This document shows positions 39,415 through 47,404 of a stretch of DNA of 64,000 nucleotides, piece by piece (the stretch's first letter is position 1; every line of letters begins with the position of its first letter). The DNA is from Winogradskyella vidalii (lineage in GTDB: Bacteria > Bacteroidota > Bacteroidia > Flavobacteriales > Flavobacteriaceae). A model generated the notes under the pieces. It was given only the letters and a program-made list of their open reading frames with translations. It was not told the origin of the DNA and searched no databases. The stretch lies in the NCBI RefSeq assembly GCF_013403955.1, contig NZ_JABFDG010000004.1, positions 124,001 through 188,000 on the forward strand. The letters are read 5' to 3'. The position numbers were made by a program, and so were the translations under genes.

Positions 39415-39506
39415 AAGGGTAATGATTACGTTTGTTTTATTAACAAAGGTAATTATAGCGAAAAATTACTCTCGTTTTTAACTTAAGGGTAAAGATTACT
39501 CGCGTT
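39415..39506. repeat. Repeated GGTAA...ATTAC sites upstream of the Fic fossil
   Basis: Two imperfect 22-bp direct repeats start with AAGGGTAA(T/A)GATTAC, at 39415-39436 and 39485-39506. A weaker related stretch at 39445-39478 lies between them. The first contains the palindrome GTAATGATTAC. They sit where the promoter of the Fic fragment would be and may be old operators. Confidence 0.45.
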
Positions 39507-39627
39507 ATGAGTGGATTTAATTTGTGATACTTCTAAATCAATCACGAAAAATAAAGCGGTTCATTTAAATCATTAGCCAATCCTATGAAGAAGACATTAA
39601 AAAGTTTAGCTCACCGTGATCTATTAA

Positions 39628-39849
39628 TCAACATTCTTTCGGAAGTTTAAGGTCTTTACATACCTCATTTAATAATTCACATGGGTCTTCATCAATAGCT
39701 AAAGCAATTAAGTAAAGTTCATCTGCTCGCAATTTAGTTGATTCATTTCCACTTAATTGACTCAATCGAGATTTGCTTATACCTGTTCTTCTAGCCACTT
39801 CAGCCTTATTTATAGATTTTTTAATTAAATATAATCCTAGATTAGTCAT
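39628..39849 (-). CDS. XRE-family helix-turn-helix regulator
   Basis: A 73-residue protein that is almost only an HTH_3 domain: LGLYLIKKSINKAEVARRTGISKSRLSQLSGNESTKLRADELYLIALAIDEDPCELLNEV. The SKSRLSQL segment is the recognition helix. It probably binds DNA as a dimer and controls nearby genes. It is divergent from the HEPN operon (194-base gap), and a short palindrome AGTATATACT (39880-39889) lies in the gap. It could be the repressor or antitoxin partner of that operon. That is inference from position. Confidence 0.85.
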   Translation of the reverse strand: MTNLGLYLIKKSINKAEVARRTGISKSRLSQLSGNESTKLRADELYLIALAIDEDPCELLNEVCKDLKLPKEC

Positions 39850-40043
39850 AACACATCTTTTGAATATTTAAATATAGAAAGTATATACTCTTGTATAAAA
39901 TAATTACACTTTTGTTTTGAATTTGGATTTATTTTAAATACATTAGTAATGATTTTCAATACTAACGTATAATTAATAGATACTATTTTATACTGTAAAG
40001 TGATGAGATATCGTCTTAGATAACTAAAAAAAGAGAGAGAATT

Positions 40044-41210
40044 ATGTATGCTAAAATTCAAACTAAACAAAAACACATCATAGACAAACTAAAATCTCTT
40101 TTAGAAATTAGGTATGTATATAAATCAAAAGTCGAAGGAGGAAAATATCTCAAATCGTTATTAATTATAATACTGCAAGGAAATTGTTCTTCCTTAACCA
40201 AAGAATTATCAGCGATGGTTGCTAAAATATTTCAAGAGGAAACAGAATTCTTATACCGAATCTTTTCTTTTGAATATGCCCATCACCAATTAAAAGAAGA
40301 AAACTTATTTTTTGTTCATGGTTGCTCATGGGAAAAACAAATCTTCTATAATCCAAATTCAGAATTAGATAATTTTCATGAGTATTATGCAACCGAAAAA
40401 ACGCTAAATCAGATACAGACAATTTTCGAAAAAGAACATTATAAAATGGCTGCATTTATGGATGGTGCTAAGTTTTTTGTCGAAAAAAGTAATCTTCATC
40501 AAGCGGCTTTTATGCTCCACCAATATATAGAATTGTGGTTTCGCTATACTGCTCTTATTTTAATGGGTAAAGAACGAAAAAGTCATAGTCTCAAAGAGCT
40601 TCAAACATATCTAAAAACATTTTCAGCTGAACTTGGTAATCTTTTCATTACGGAAATAGAAGAAGAGAAACACCTTTTAAAATTATTGGATGATGCCTAT
40701 ATCACTACACGTTATGAAAACAATTACCATATTAACAATGAACAAATTCATAGAATAATAGAGAAAGCTACTAAAATTGAATTAATAGCCACGTTGTTAT
40801 TTAAAAATAAGTTGGACAATTGTATAAAGCACGAATTAAATCCAAACGATGTTAGTATTCCGAAAAAAGAATCTTCTCAGCCAAATGATACAGAATTGTC
40901 TAAGTTTATTAATTCACTTTCTATAAATGACTTTTCAACCCTAAAACCCTATCCTCATAAAAAAGGGCTATATACTATCGATGTCCTAACTGAAGGTTAT
41001 TTGGACACATCCTTCATGATTTCAAATCTACTAAAGGTATGTATCACAGCTATGGATACAGACCACTGCTCTACACGATCCATTCCCAATCCAGAGCATA
41101 ATATCAAAGAAGTTTTAGGATATGTATTAGACATGATACCCCATAATGAAATGGAAGTTTTGGATGGCATTAAGGATATAGTTTTAAACCCGAAAAGGAA
41201 CAGCTTATGA
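40044..41210 (+). CDS. HEPN-domain protein with a C-terminal domain shared by the next two genes
   Basis: A 388-residue protein. Residues about 1-125 have no catalytic motif that I can name, though the placement is like a degenerate nucleotidyltransferase before HEPN. Residues about 130-265 form a HEPN domain: KFFVEKSNLHQAAFMLHQYI, LMGKERKSHSLKEL, and an R-x5-H element in RYENNYHI, the motif of HEPN ribonucleases. Residues about 295-388 form a small domain ending IKEVLGYVLDMIPHNEMEVLDGIKDIV that recurs in both downstream genes. The stop overlaps the next start (ATGA), so translation is coupled. An RNase toxin or defence effector is a reasonable hypothesis, but no characterised homologue is recognised. 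Confidence 0.75.
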   Translation: MYAKIQTKQKHIIDKLKSLLEIRYVYKSKVEGGKYLKSLLIIILQGNCSSLTKELSAMVAKIFQEETEFLYRIFSFEYAHHQLKEENLFFVHGCSWEKQIFYNPNSELDNFHEYYATEKTLNQIQTIFEKEHYKMAAFMDGAKFFVEKSNLHQAAFMLHQYIELWFRYTALILMGKERKSHSLKELQTYLKTFSAELGNLFITEIEEEKHLLKLLDDAYITTRYENNYHINNEQIHRIIEKATKIELIATLLFKNKLDNCIKHELNPNDVSIPKKESSQPNDTELSKFINSLSINDFSTLKPYPHKKGLYTIDVLTEGYLDTSFMISNLLKVCITAMDTDHCSTRSIPNPEHNIKEVLGYVLDMIPHNEMEVLDGIKDIVLNPKRNSL

Positions 41211-41551
41211 AAGAAAAAAAGAAATTAAAGGCAATAAAGAAGCACATTAAAAATTTCCCTGGAGTAAGTTTAGATCCACATGGCAATAGAACAAGAAAGA
41301 CCATAAGTTTTGAGGTCTCTGACCATGAGGACATAACCAGCAGTATTTCTGCACTTTTAGAATTGTGCTATTATGCACTAGATGGCAATGGGGTTTTCGT
41401 ATCTCCTGAACATAGCAATAGGACGCCAACAACTAGCGTAACCAAGGTGCTAGAGATGGTTATTGATCTCTTGCCTCACGACCAAATGTTCTGTTTGGAT
41501 AAGATCACTGAAATCCTTTCTGCACAGGAACTCAAAAAACCGAAACCTTAA
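41207..41551 (+). CDS. Small protein homologous to the C-terminal domain of the HEPN protein
   Basis: A 114-residue cytoplasmic protein of unknown function. Its core (ISALLELCYYALDG...TSVTKVLEMVIDLLPHDQMFCLDKITEIL) aligns with the last ~90 residues of the preceding HEPN protein (MISNLLKVCITAMDT...NIKEVLGYVLDMIPHNEMEVLDGIKDIV). It starts inside the stop codon of that gene, so the two are co-translated. A stand-alone copy of a partner's domain could work as a competitor, antitoxin or assembly subunit. No known domain name applies. Confidence 0.75.
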   Translation: MKEKKKLKAIKKHIKNFPGVSLDPHGNRTRKTISFEVSDHEDITSSISALLELCYYALDGNGVFVSPEHSNRTPTTSVTKVLEMVIDLLPHDQMFCLDKITEILSAQELKKPKP

Positions 41552-41561
41552 ATACGACGAT

Positions 41562-41888
41562 ATGAAACCAAAAAGAAAAGACCTTGAAAAGCTGATAAGA
41601 TCAGCTAAATATAAATTAATAACATTAGAACCTTCTAATGTACAAACGGGTAAGTTTAAAGCCTCTTTTTTACAGTTCGACGGCTATCTCGATTTATTTA
41701 TTACCATTGAATCGTTAATCAATGTCTGTATAATGGCCAGTCATGTCAATAACTCCAATGGAACTGAAGATGATGGATTGGATATTCGTAAGACCTTACA
41801 ATTAGCCAATAAATTACTGCCCTTTGATGAAGGTGAGTTTTTAGATAATGTGAATATTTTATTGAAGCATAAAGACTCAATAAGATAA
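41562..41888 (+). CDS. Second small homologue of the HEPN C-terminal domain
   Basis: A 108-residue protein. I chose the ATG at 41562, since the longer frame from 41463 would overlap the previous gene by 89 bases. The core ITIESLINVCIMASHV...LDIRKTLQLANKLLPFDEGEFLDNVNILL repeats the pattern seen in the two preceding genes: hydrophobic helix, cysteine, an (I/V)xKxL helix, then LLPxDExxFLD. It completes a run of three related domains in one operon, one fused to HEPN and two free. Function is unknown. Confidence 0.72.
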   Translation: MKPKRKDLEKLIRSAKYKLITLEPSNVQTGKFKASFLQFDGYLDLFITIESLINVCIMASHVNNSNGTEDDGLDIRKTLQLANKLLPFDEGEFLDNVNILLKHKDSIR

Positions 41889-41907
41889 CCTATATTAATG
41901 TGAATTA

Positions 41908-42219
41908 CTACATAAACAGATATAAAACTAGTACTAAATTGCCTATAACACTAACAACGAACATCACCACAGCCCAGTTCGGATAAATTTTAGCCTGCAT
42001 AATCGTATTCTCAAAACGGTTTTCAAAGCTTTTTATAGATTTTAAGCAAGATGTCATTTGCTGCTTATGGATTTCAATAGTAGTTTTATAGTCTGTTAAA
42101 TCCATTTTGATTTTGGTTGCTTTCAATTGATCCTTTATTTTTTCTAACTGCTCTACACCATTTCTAAAATCGTTAATCTCATTAACCATTAGCGTCATTT
42201 GTTCTTCTAGTTTTTTCAT
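41908..42219 (-). CDS. Small coiled-coil membrane protein of the mobilization region
   Basis: A 103-residue protein. The first ~75 residues are charged and helical with heptad character (LEEQMTLMVNEINDFRNGVEQLEKIKDQLKATKIK), and residues about 80-102 form one membrane helix at the C-terminus (WAVVMFVVSVIGNLVLVLYLFM). It starts 17 bases after the relaxase gene in the same direction, so it likely belongs to the mobilization operon. Proteins like this often follow relaxase genes in Bacteroidota mobilizable elements, and a link between relaxosome and membrane is plausible. No domain is recognised. Confidence 0.65.
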   Translation of the reverse strand: MKKLEEQMTLMVNEINDFRNGVEQLEKIKDQLKATKIKMDLTDYKTTIEIHKQQMTSCLKSIKSFENRFENTIMQAKIYPNWAVVMFVVSVIGNLVLVLYLFM

Positions 42220-42236
42220 GATTCTATCTTTTTAAT

Positions 42237-43106
42237 TTAATATGAAGTGCCTATTTGTATCGCCTTCTTAATTACTTTTTTCAATATGAATTTGGACAAT
42301 TTTAAAGCGATGTTTGGCGTGAGATCAACCATTTTACCTGCTATTTGAACACCTGCCGTTGTACCCTTTAAGATTTGTGATCCTTCAATGCCTGCTATTT
42401 GTTTCCCTATATTACCTATAGACATGTTTCGGTGCACTTCACTGCCCTTTAGATTATGCCCTTGAAATTCAAACCGAAACCCTTGTAACTTGTTTTGATT
42501 GTTTATCGTTGGAATGACTTTAACCTTATTGGTCTCCATTGCCTTTATGTAGTCATCAAACGATTTCGGTTTAAACTGTCTCATGCTTAGATCATGTCTG
42601 CGTTTGATTTCAGTTCGTATTTCTTTTAGATTGAATTCCTTTTCAAATTGCACTTGCTTTACCGTAGTTAAGCCCATATATTCAGCTACTTTTTCTGCCG
42701 CTAATTGACTTCGCTTTCCTATAAAACTATCATTATAAGCTACACCTTTAAAATCAATACGATTGACATACAAATGAATGTGCTTGTGATCTTTATCTTG
42801 ATGAACAAAAGCTATAGCCTGTCGTTCTCCAAGCTTCATTTCGTTGATAAACTGTTTTGTGATGTTATGTAATTTCGCTTTATCCAATTTTTTGCCATCG
42901 TCTATGGTCGGGCTTATAACAAATGATAACGTGTTTTTTGAGCAATGGTAATTTTGGTCCTGGAGCATTTTAAATTCTTGAGTGATTTCAGCTGGTGAAT
43001 CTCCATGAAGAAACTCTTTCAATACAATTTCTGCATCCTTTTCTTGATTCCAACCATAAGACATCGATGCTTTGGTATGTGATATACTTTTACCCTTTCC
43101 TATCAT
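42237..43106 (-). CDS. mobB: Relaxase/mobilization nuclease (MobB type)
   Basis: A 289-residue relaxase of the MOBP-like group common on Bacteroidota elements. The N-terminal ISHTKASMSYGWNQEKDAEIV is the usual start with a candidate catalytic Tyr. The metal-binding motif is in FVHQDKDHKHIHLYVNRID, the HxDxxHxHxH pattern. It nicks oriT and pilots the strand during transfer. It overlaps the relaxosome gene by 4 bases (ATGA). The absence of a pore or coupling protein in the element means it must use another element's conjugation machinery. Confidence 0.92.
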   Translation of the reverse strand: MIGKGKSISHTKASMSYGWNQEKDAEIVLKEFLHGDSPAEITQEFKMLQDQNYHCSKNTLSFVISPTIDDGKKLDKAKLHNITKQFINEMKLGERQAIAFVHQDKDHKHIHLYVNRIDFKGVAYNDSFIGKRSQLAAEKVAEYMGLTTVKQVQFEKEFNLKEIRTEIKRRHDLSMRQFKPKSFDDYIKAMETNKVKVIPTINNQNKLQGFRFEFQGHNLKGSEVHRNMSIGNIGKQIAGIEGSQILKGTTAGVQIAGKMVDLTPNIALKLSKFILKKVIKKAIQIGTSY

Positions 43107-43615
43107 TGCTGAATTTTTTTAAGATGAGCCTTTATTTCATTCGCCAATTCATAGACCGCTTCTGTCAACTTGGGATTTCGTTTTCTGTACATATTTCCAA
43201 TGGCCTTGAAATTGTTATGGTACTTAATGAGCCTTTTATAGATTTCAATATGCTCTTCCTTAAAACGTTCTTTGATTTCCTTTTCAAATACAGCACGTCG
43301 AATATACTCACTCAGACTCAATCCTGATGCTGCTGCTTTAATACTTAAAAGCTTCTTCTCATATACAGAACATCTAAATTTAACGAGGGCTTTTTTCGCC
43401 GTAAACACTCCTTTTTTTTCTTTGCGACCATCGGGAGCAAACAAGAATGTGTCCACAGACACACATCTTGAATTCCTACCCAGAACAATTTCCCTACCGG
43501 TTGCATCCATTTTTAAATCCAAATCCAAAGTATCAGAATGTTTTAGTAATTCAGTAGGAATCTTTAGATCCTGCTTCTGTTCATCAACTGAACTAATGAT
43601 TTCTTCTTTTCTCAT
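43103..43615 (-). CDS. Relaxosome accessory protein (MobC/MobA type)
   Basis: A 170-residue protein. The C-terminal half carries the mobilization-protein pattern VKFRCSVYEKKLLSIKAAASGLSLSEYIRRAVFEKEI, a ribbon-helix-helix-like DNA-binding segment, then LIKYHNNFKAIGNMYRKRNPKL. Proteins of this type bind oriT and help the relaxase nick. The N-terminal ~70 residues are less conserved. It is coupled to the relaxase gene downstream and overlaps the primase gene upstream by 23 bases, which marks a compact operon. Confidence 0.82.
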   Translation of the reverse strand: MRKEEIISSVDEQKQDLKIPTELLKHSDTLDLDLKMDATGREIVLGRNSRCVSVDTFLFAPDGRKEKKGVFTAKKALVKFRCSVYEKKLLSIKAAASGLSLSEYIRRAVFEKEIKERFKEEHIEIYKRLIKYHNNFKAIGNMYRKRNPKLTEAVYELANEIKAHLKKIQQ

Positions 43616-44453
43616 GGCACAAAAATTCGTTTAAGTCTTTATGGTTTTTATAGAAGTCACTTTTGTCCATAACATGACTGTATTTTGTCGTTAAATATTG
43701 AGCCGCATTTTGTCCAGCTGAATCACAATCTAAGTAGAGATGAACCGCTTGATAATTCAAAATTCTCGTCTCTATATGTTTTATAAATGAAATGGAATTT
43801 AAAATCAACACATCAGAATCTTTTAATAGTGTTTCATTTAAAACCGCCAAGGATAATAAATCGAACATCCCTTCCAACATGATTAATTGACATTTATTTC
43901 TTTGAAGATATGTATAGAATTTTGGGCTGCAACTATTTTTAAAAATCTTGTTACGCAATTCCCAACCATCCTTATTGTTCCTTAACCCAATGGCAAAAAA
44001 CTTGGAGTTATTAAATGTGTACCAAACTTCTTTACAATAGAGTTTGGCAATTCCTAATGGAATACCTCTACTGTTTAAATATTGGATCAATGCAGGATGC
44101 GTCATCTTCTTTACGCTTGTGACAACAATACATGACTCTTTTTCATTTGAAATTTCGCTTAATATGAGTGATTCAGTCGCTATGTTTTCATTCAAGAATT
44201 CCAAAGCTTCTTTAATTGAACATTTTAAAATTCTGCACACCAGGTCTATTACGTTTCCGCCTACACCCTCGCCGTAGTCATACCATCGGTTCCTTGTTTT
44301 AGAAACTTTAAAAGAGGCTTGGGTTTCTGACCTGAAAGGACTTAGAAACCAAGCTTCTTTTTCCGTTGTCTTTTTTGGAAAGTGCCCGAGTTTTGCCAGC
44401 GCTTTTTCGATGGAAAAAGCTCGGGCTCTTTCACAGTTTATTTTTCTTTTCAT
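43593..44453 (-). CDS. CHC2 zinc finger/toprim primase-like protein
   Basis: A 286-residue protein. The N-terminal part resembles the CHC2-type DNA-binding module of DnaG (LAKLGHFPKKTTEKEAWFLSPFRSETQASFKVSKTRNRWYDYGEGVGGNVIDLV), although clear zinc cysteines are few. The C-terminal toprim domain has MLEGMFDLLSLAV and the acidic HLYLDCDSAGQNAA. It likely primes DNA synthesis during transfer or replication of the excised element. The helicase gene lies upstream in the same direction after a 347-base gap that holds iteron-like repeats. Confidence 0.85.
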   Translation of the reverse strand: MKRKINCERARAFSIEKALAKLGHFPKKTTEKEAWFLSPFRSETQASFKVSKTRNRWYDYGEGVGGNVIDLVCRILKCSIKEALEFLNENIATESLILSEISNEKESCIVVTSVKKMTHPALIQYLNSRGIPLGIAKLYCKEVWYTFNNSKFFAIGLRNNKDGWELRNKIFKNSCSPKFYTYLQRNKCQLIMLEGMFDLLSLAVLNETLLKDSDVLILNSISFIKHIETRILNYQAVHLYLDCDSAGQNAAQYLTTKYSHVMDKSDFYKNHKDLNEFLCHEKRRNH

Positions 44454-44573
44454 AAGCCAATATGTTTTAAAATATTTTATATGATAACAAAACCCTCAAG
44501 ACCTATTCTTATTAGGTCTAGGTATTATCGTTTTAATCACATTTCACTATTCGTGTATTTTTACAGTAATCGG

Positions 44574-44796
44574 TCATCATTATTTTTTTGATGACAAAAT
44601 GATGACAGTTTGATGACAACCTTATCCCTTGCTTTTACTAGCTTTAGCACTATCTGTCATCGTTTCATCAAAAAAAGTCTAATATGGTAATGTGTTTTTC
44701 TTTTCATCTGCCTTTTTTTACGAGAACTGATCATAAACTCTTGTATTACCTGTAAATAATAGATTTCCACATCATCATTTTATCATCATTTCATCG
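44574..44796. repeat. Phased TGATGA iteron-like repeats, possible origin or operator
   Basis: TGATGACA occurs three times at exact 11-bp steps (44589, 44600, 44611). Inverted copies TCATCA, TGTCATC and TTTCATCA occur at 44574, 44655 and 44664. Next to the helicase gene ATCATCATTT is repeated at 44771 and 44782, again 11 bp apart, followed by TCATCG. The whole 347-base gap between the helicase and primase genes lacks an ORF. An origin of replication, oriT-associated site or operator would fit. Confidence 0.6.
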
Positions 44797-44800
44797 TTTT

Positions 44801-45997
44801 CTAAGCTTCACAAAAATATTCCGTTAGAAAATCCTTATGTATAGAATAGTATCGCCCCTTGGCATCCATCCACCCCAATCCTCCGTCCTGCCAAATCATT
44901 AATTTACTATAAGACATCGAGTTATCTTGATTCACTAACTTCCAGTCCCTTTTAAGAATATGTCTCAATTGGGTAAGATCCGTTTTGATACGTGTGCGGC
45001 TCAATAGCTGAAGGGCATCTAGTGGACATAAACATATTTCCTCTGTCTCCAAAGTCTCCATGGCACTAAGAAGAATACTAGCAAGCTCTTTCTCTACACG
45101 GTTTCGGTTGTTCTGCATTAAGTTTTCCAAAGCTTTGGTCTTAATTTGTGAAGGAGAGAACCACATTCTAGTTTTATTTACACTAATCAATTTTCGATGT
45201 TGTAAATGGTAAAGAAATGCAGCAATTTCGGATTCCAAGTATTCAAGAAACCGTGTTTCCTCTTTTTTTAAGGAAGGTATTCTCAATACCCAAAAACGGG
45301 TTTCATTGTTATCTATCTTAATAAAGTTATCCTCGTTGTTACTACAAAGAATAAATTTCCCAAAGAATTCTACTTCTCTTTTGTCTTTTCCTTTAGCTTC
45401 AATTTTATTAAAATTGGTTGTGCTCAAGTACTTAATCCGCTCTGTCAATTCTTCTTTATTAAAAAGCACCTCGTCTATACAAATCAAAAGCTTATTGGCC
45501 CAATCTGCATTGAATTGGCTACTAAAGCTATCATTGGTCAGATAAGTCAAATTATTGTCAAAAATCATTTTTAGCCATTTTAGAAAGGTCGTCTTACCGG
45601 TAGAACGCTCCTTGGACACCAAACATAAGATGGGTAGTATCTGGATGGGTTTTTCGAATAACAATTGTAAATAATCCATCCCTATATCCAATTGCTGACC
45701 AAAAATATGATCCAATAGTTTTAAAGTATAAGGAAATTCACCTTCTTCAGGTTTATGAGGCAAGGGAGCATACGTATTGTAGAAACCATGACACTCCCTT
45801 TGAAAGTCAATATGACTTGGAAGACAAGTGAACCCATCATATTTTTTTATGGTACCAATAAAACTTCTTCCATGATCTTGTCGAATTGTTTCCAATGTCC
45901 ATGGTACAATGATTTCATTAAAATGTCCAGCAATAGTTGGCACTTGTACTGATTTATAATAGGACGTTCCCACTCGGATGTATGTTGCGTCATTCAT
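44801..45997 (-). CDS. Superfamily 3-type helicase, replication protein of the element
   Basis: A 398-residue ATPase like the VirE/DUF5906 and P4-type helicases of mobile elements. The Walker A motif is in LVSKERSTGKTTFLKWL, Walker B in NKLLICIDEVLFNKEE, and the sensor strand FGKFILCSNNEDN is followed by an arginine-finger-like NETRFWVLRIP. A C-terminal winged-helix-like part follows. It probably unwinds the origin of the excised element. It overlaps the HTH gene upstream by 4 bases and is followed by iteron-like repeats and a primase gene, so the region forms a replication module. Confidence 0.87.
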   Translation of the reverse strand: MNDATYIRVGTSYYKSVQVPTIAGHFNEIIVPWTLETIRQDHGRSFIGTIKKYDGFTCLPSHIDFQRECHGFYNTYAPLPHKPEEGEFPYTLKLLDHIFGQQLDIGMDYLQLLFEKPIQILPILCLVSKERSTGKTTFLKWLKMIFDNNLTYLTNDSFSSQFNADWANKLLICIDEVLFNKEELTERIKYLSTTNFNKIEAKGKDKREVEFFGKFILCSNNEDNFIKIDNNETRFWVLRIPSLKKEETRFLEYLESEIAAFLYHLQHRKLISVNKTRMWFSPSQIKTKALENLMQNNRNRVEKELASILLSAMETLETEEICLCPLDALQLLSRTRIKTDLTQLRHILKRDWKLVNQDNSMSYSKLMIWQDGGLGWMDAKGRYYSIHKDFLTEYFCEA

Positions 45998-46293
45998 AAT
46001 CCTGATTTTCTATTTCGCAGCATCTGTTTATTAAACTGCAATTCCAGGAATTCATCAGAAAGATTGGGTTCTCCTAAAAGCCATTCATCAATCTCTGCTT
46101 TACTGAAGAATAATTGACGGATGTGTTTGTTTTTGCCTGTTGGTATGAGTTTTAACTGCGAGAGTTTGTATATTTTACTCTTGGACAGACCTGTGTATTT
46201 GACAAGGTCATTGATATTCAATACTTTTTTGCTGTGTGAAAGCAGACCTTTAATATCCTGCAATAACTCCACAACATTTTCTTGCTCATTCAT
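45994..46293 (-). CDS. Helix-turn-helix (excisionase/MerR-like) protein
   Basis: A 99-residue protein with an HTH_17-type winged helix: VLNINDLVKYTGLSKSKIYKLSQLKLIPTGKNKHIRQLFFSKAEIDEWLLGEP. This fold is used by excisionases and by replication activators of Bacteroidota elements. It overlaps the helicase gene by 4 bases, so the two are made together. It may bend DNA at the attachment sites for excision or control replication. A match (TTGTACAGA at 46344) to the element's terminal repeats lies 50 bases upstream of its start. Confidence 0.85.
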   Translation of the reverse strand: MNEQENVVELLQDIKGLLSHSKKVLNINDLVKYTGLSKSKIYKLSQLKLIPTGKNKHIRQLFFSKAEIDEWLLGEPNLSDEFLELQFNKQMLRNRKSGL

Positions 46294-46450
46294 AATCTTT
46301 ATGTTTTAAGAATTAATAATGAGTAAAAGGCCTTTCACTTCAATTGTACAGAACAAACATATGACGTTAAATACAGTAAAAACAATAGAGAAATGACGAT
46401 TGCTTTAGGATTGCCCTAAGTTTTCCCTATAAATTGAAAGATTATAAATA

Positions 46451-47131
46451 TTAAGAGATACCCAACGCATTTGAAATGTCCCTTCGCATATCATCATAAC
46501 TCCCTTCTTCGGTCGCAGAACACCATTTGGAGTAACTCGAAGGAAGCGTATTTTGATTTATTTCTGAGTCTTGAAACGTAAAGCGTTTCGACATAAGGAT
46601 ATTTAATGACTCTTTGGGTTTGGTTTCCATTCTAAAGATCCCTCCACGCACTATCAAATCCAAAAAAGTAAATAAAAACCGAATGTTTCCAGATTGTTTG
46701 TTCTTAGGCGTTTCTCTTATTACAATTTTTTGCACTGCGGGGAGCCCATTGATTAACCTCAAAAGATTCTCAACATCATTATTATCAAAACCAAAAAAAA
46801 CGGTATCGATTCTTGATTGAGACAACTTTAAAAAAGAAAAACCTTGTATATTGTTTTTGAACAATCTCTCAGATTTAAACCAAGTAATCACCATCAACAA
46901 TGACAAACTAAATAATAATGTAACGAAAATGTAGCTTGCAATAATTTGTATCAAGGAATAAGCTACAGTAGAAATTAAAAAATAAAGCGTTAATGGTATT
47001 ATGCAAAATAATATTAAAACGACAATAGAAAGTTTGTCAGTGGTTAACAAGCCATATCTTACCCAGAGAAGTTTAAATTCCTTTCTACTTTGATATAACC
47101 AATTCGCGAATATTTCACCTAATCGTTCCAC
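46451..47131 (-). CDS. Two-helix membrane protein of unknown function
   Basis: A 226-residue protein that I do not recognise. Residues 1-30 are amphipathic, two strong membrane helices lie about 32-60 and 62-92 (LSIVVLILFCIIPLTLYFLI, FVTLLFSLSLLMVITWF), and the remaining ~130 residues are soluble and cytoplasmic by the charge pattern. There is no catalytic motif. It is the last gene before the right end of the element, alone and in the same direction as the mobilization genes. Accessory genes at element tips are often cargo with a defence or fitness role, but nothing in the sequence shows which. Confidence 0.6.
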   Translation of the reverse strand: MERLGEIFANWLYQSRKEFKLLWVRYGLLTTDKLSIVVLILFCIIPLTLYFLISTVAYSLIQIIASYIFVTLLFSLSLLMVITWFKSERLFKNNIQGFSFLKLSQSRIDTVFFGFDNNDVENLLRLINGLPAVQKIVIRETPKNKQSGNIRFLFTFLDLIVRGGIFRMETKPKESLNILMSKRFTFQDSEINQNTLPSSYSKWCSATEEGSYDDMRRDISNALGIS

Positions 47132-47172
47132 ATTCTAAAGATAAGAATAAATGAAAACAAAAGAAACACCAA

Positions 47173-47194
47173 TTGTTGTACAGATGTTGTACTG
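47173..47194 (+). repeat. Right candidate integrase arm-binding site
   Basis: Identical over 22 bp to 24787-24808 and in direct orientation, with the octamer TGTTGTAC repeated at an 11-bp step. It lies 52 bp inside the right attachment repeat. Confidence 0.55.
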
Positions 47195-47197
47195 GTG

Positions 47198-47230
47198 CAA
47201 AAAAAGAAAACCTCTCGATTTCTCGAAAGG
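47198..47230 (-). terminator. Element-supplied terminator for the tRNA gene
   Basis: On the minus strand the sequence after the tRNA folds as CCTTTCGA-GAAA-TCGAGAGG, an 8-bp stem with one G-U pair and a GAAA tetraloop, followed by a long T-rich run. It lies inside the element, 17 bases past the tRNA 3' end. It replaces the chromosomal terminator now stranded at 24595. Confidence 0.75.
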
Positions 47231-47245
47231 CTTGTCTTTATTGCA

Positions 47246-47288
47246 GTGGTCCCACATGGACTCGAACCATGGACCACCTGATTATGAG
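47246..47288 (-). repeat. Right attachment site, within the tRNA gene
   Basis: This copy of the 43-bp repeat forms the 3' part of the intact tRNA, through the anticodon loop. Its twin is at 24629-24671. Recombination between them would excise the element and restore the original tRNA locus. Confidence 0.9.
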
Positions 47289-47320
47289 TCAGGTGCTCTA
47301 ACCAACTGAGCTATAGGACC
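47247..47320 (-). tRNA. tRNA with CAU anticodon (tRNA-Met, or Ile2)
   Basis: A 74-nt cloverleaf on the minus strand. The acceptor stem is GGTCCTA/TGGGACC with discriminator A and no encoded CCA. The D-arm has AGCTCAGTTGGTTAGAGC. The anticodon stem is CCTGA/TCAGG with loop CTCATAA (anticodon CAT), and the T-arm has GGTTCGAGTCC. It lacks the initiator-type 5' mismatch, so it is elongator Met or the lysidine-modified Ile2, which sequence alone does not settle. It is the integration target of the element. Confidence 0.92.
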
Positions 47321-47404
47321 ATTGACATTTGTCAATCTCTTTATTTCTAAAGCGAGTGCAATATTACTACATATTTTAAAACTCTACAAGAAAAATAAAC
47401 CGTT

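Noticed and set aside
39846..40076. A 76-codon minus-strand frame upstream of the XRE gene
   Set aside because: It overlaps the divergent promoter region and the HEPN start, and its sequence is low-complexity without homology.
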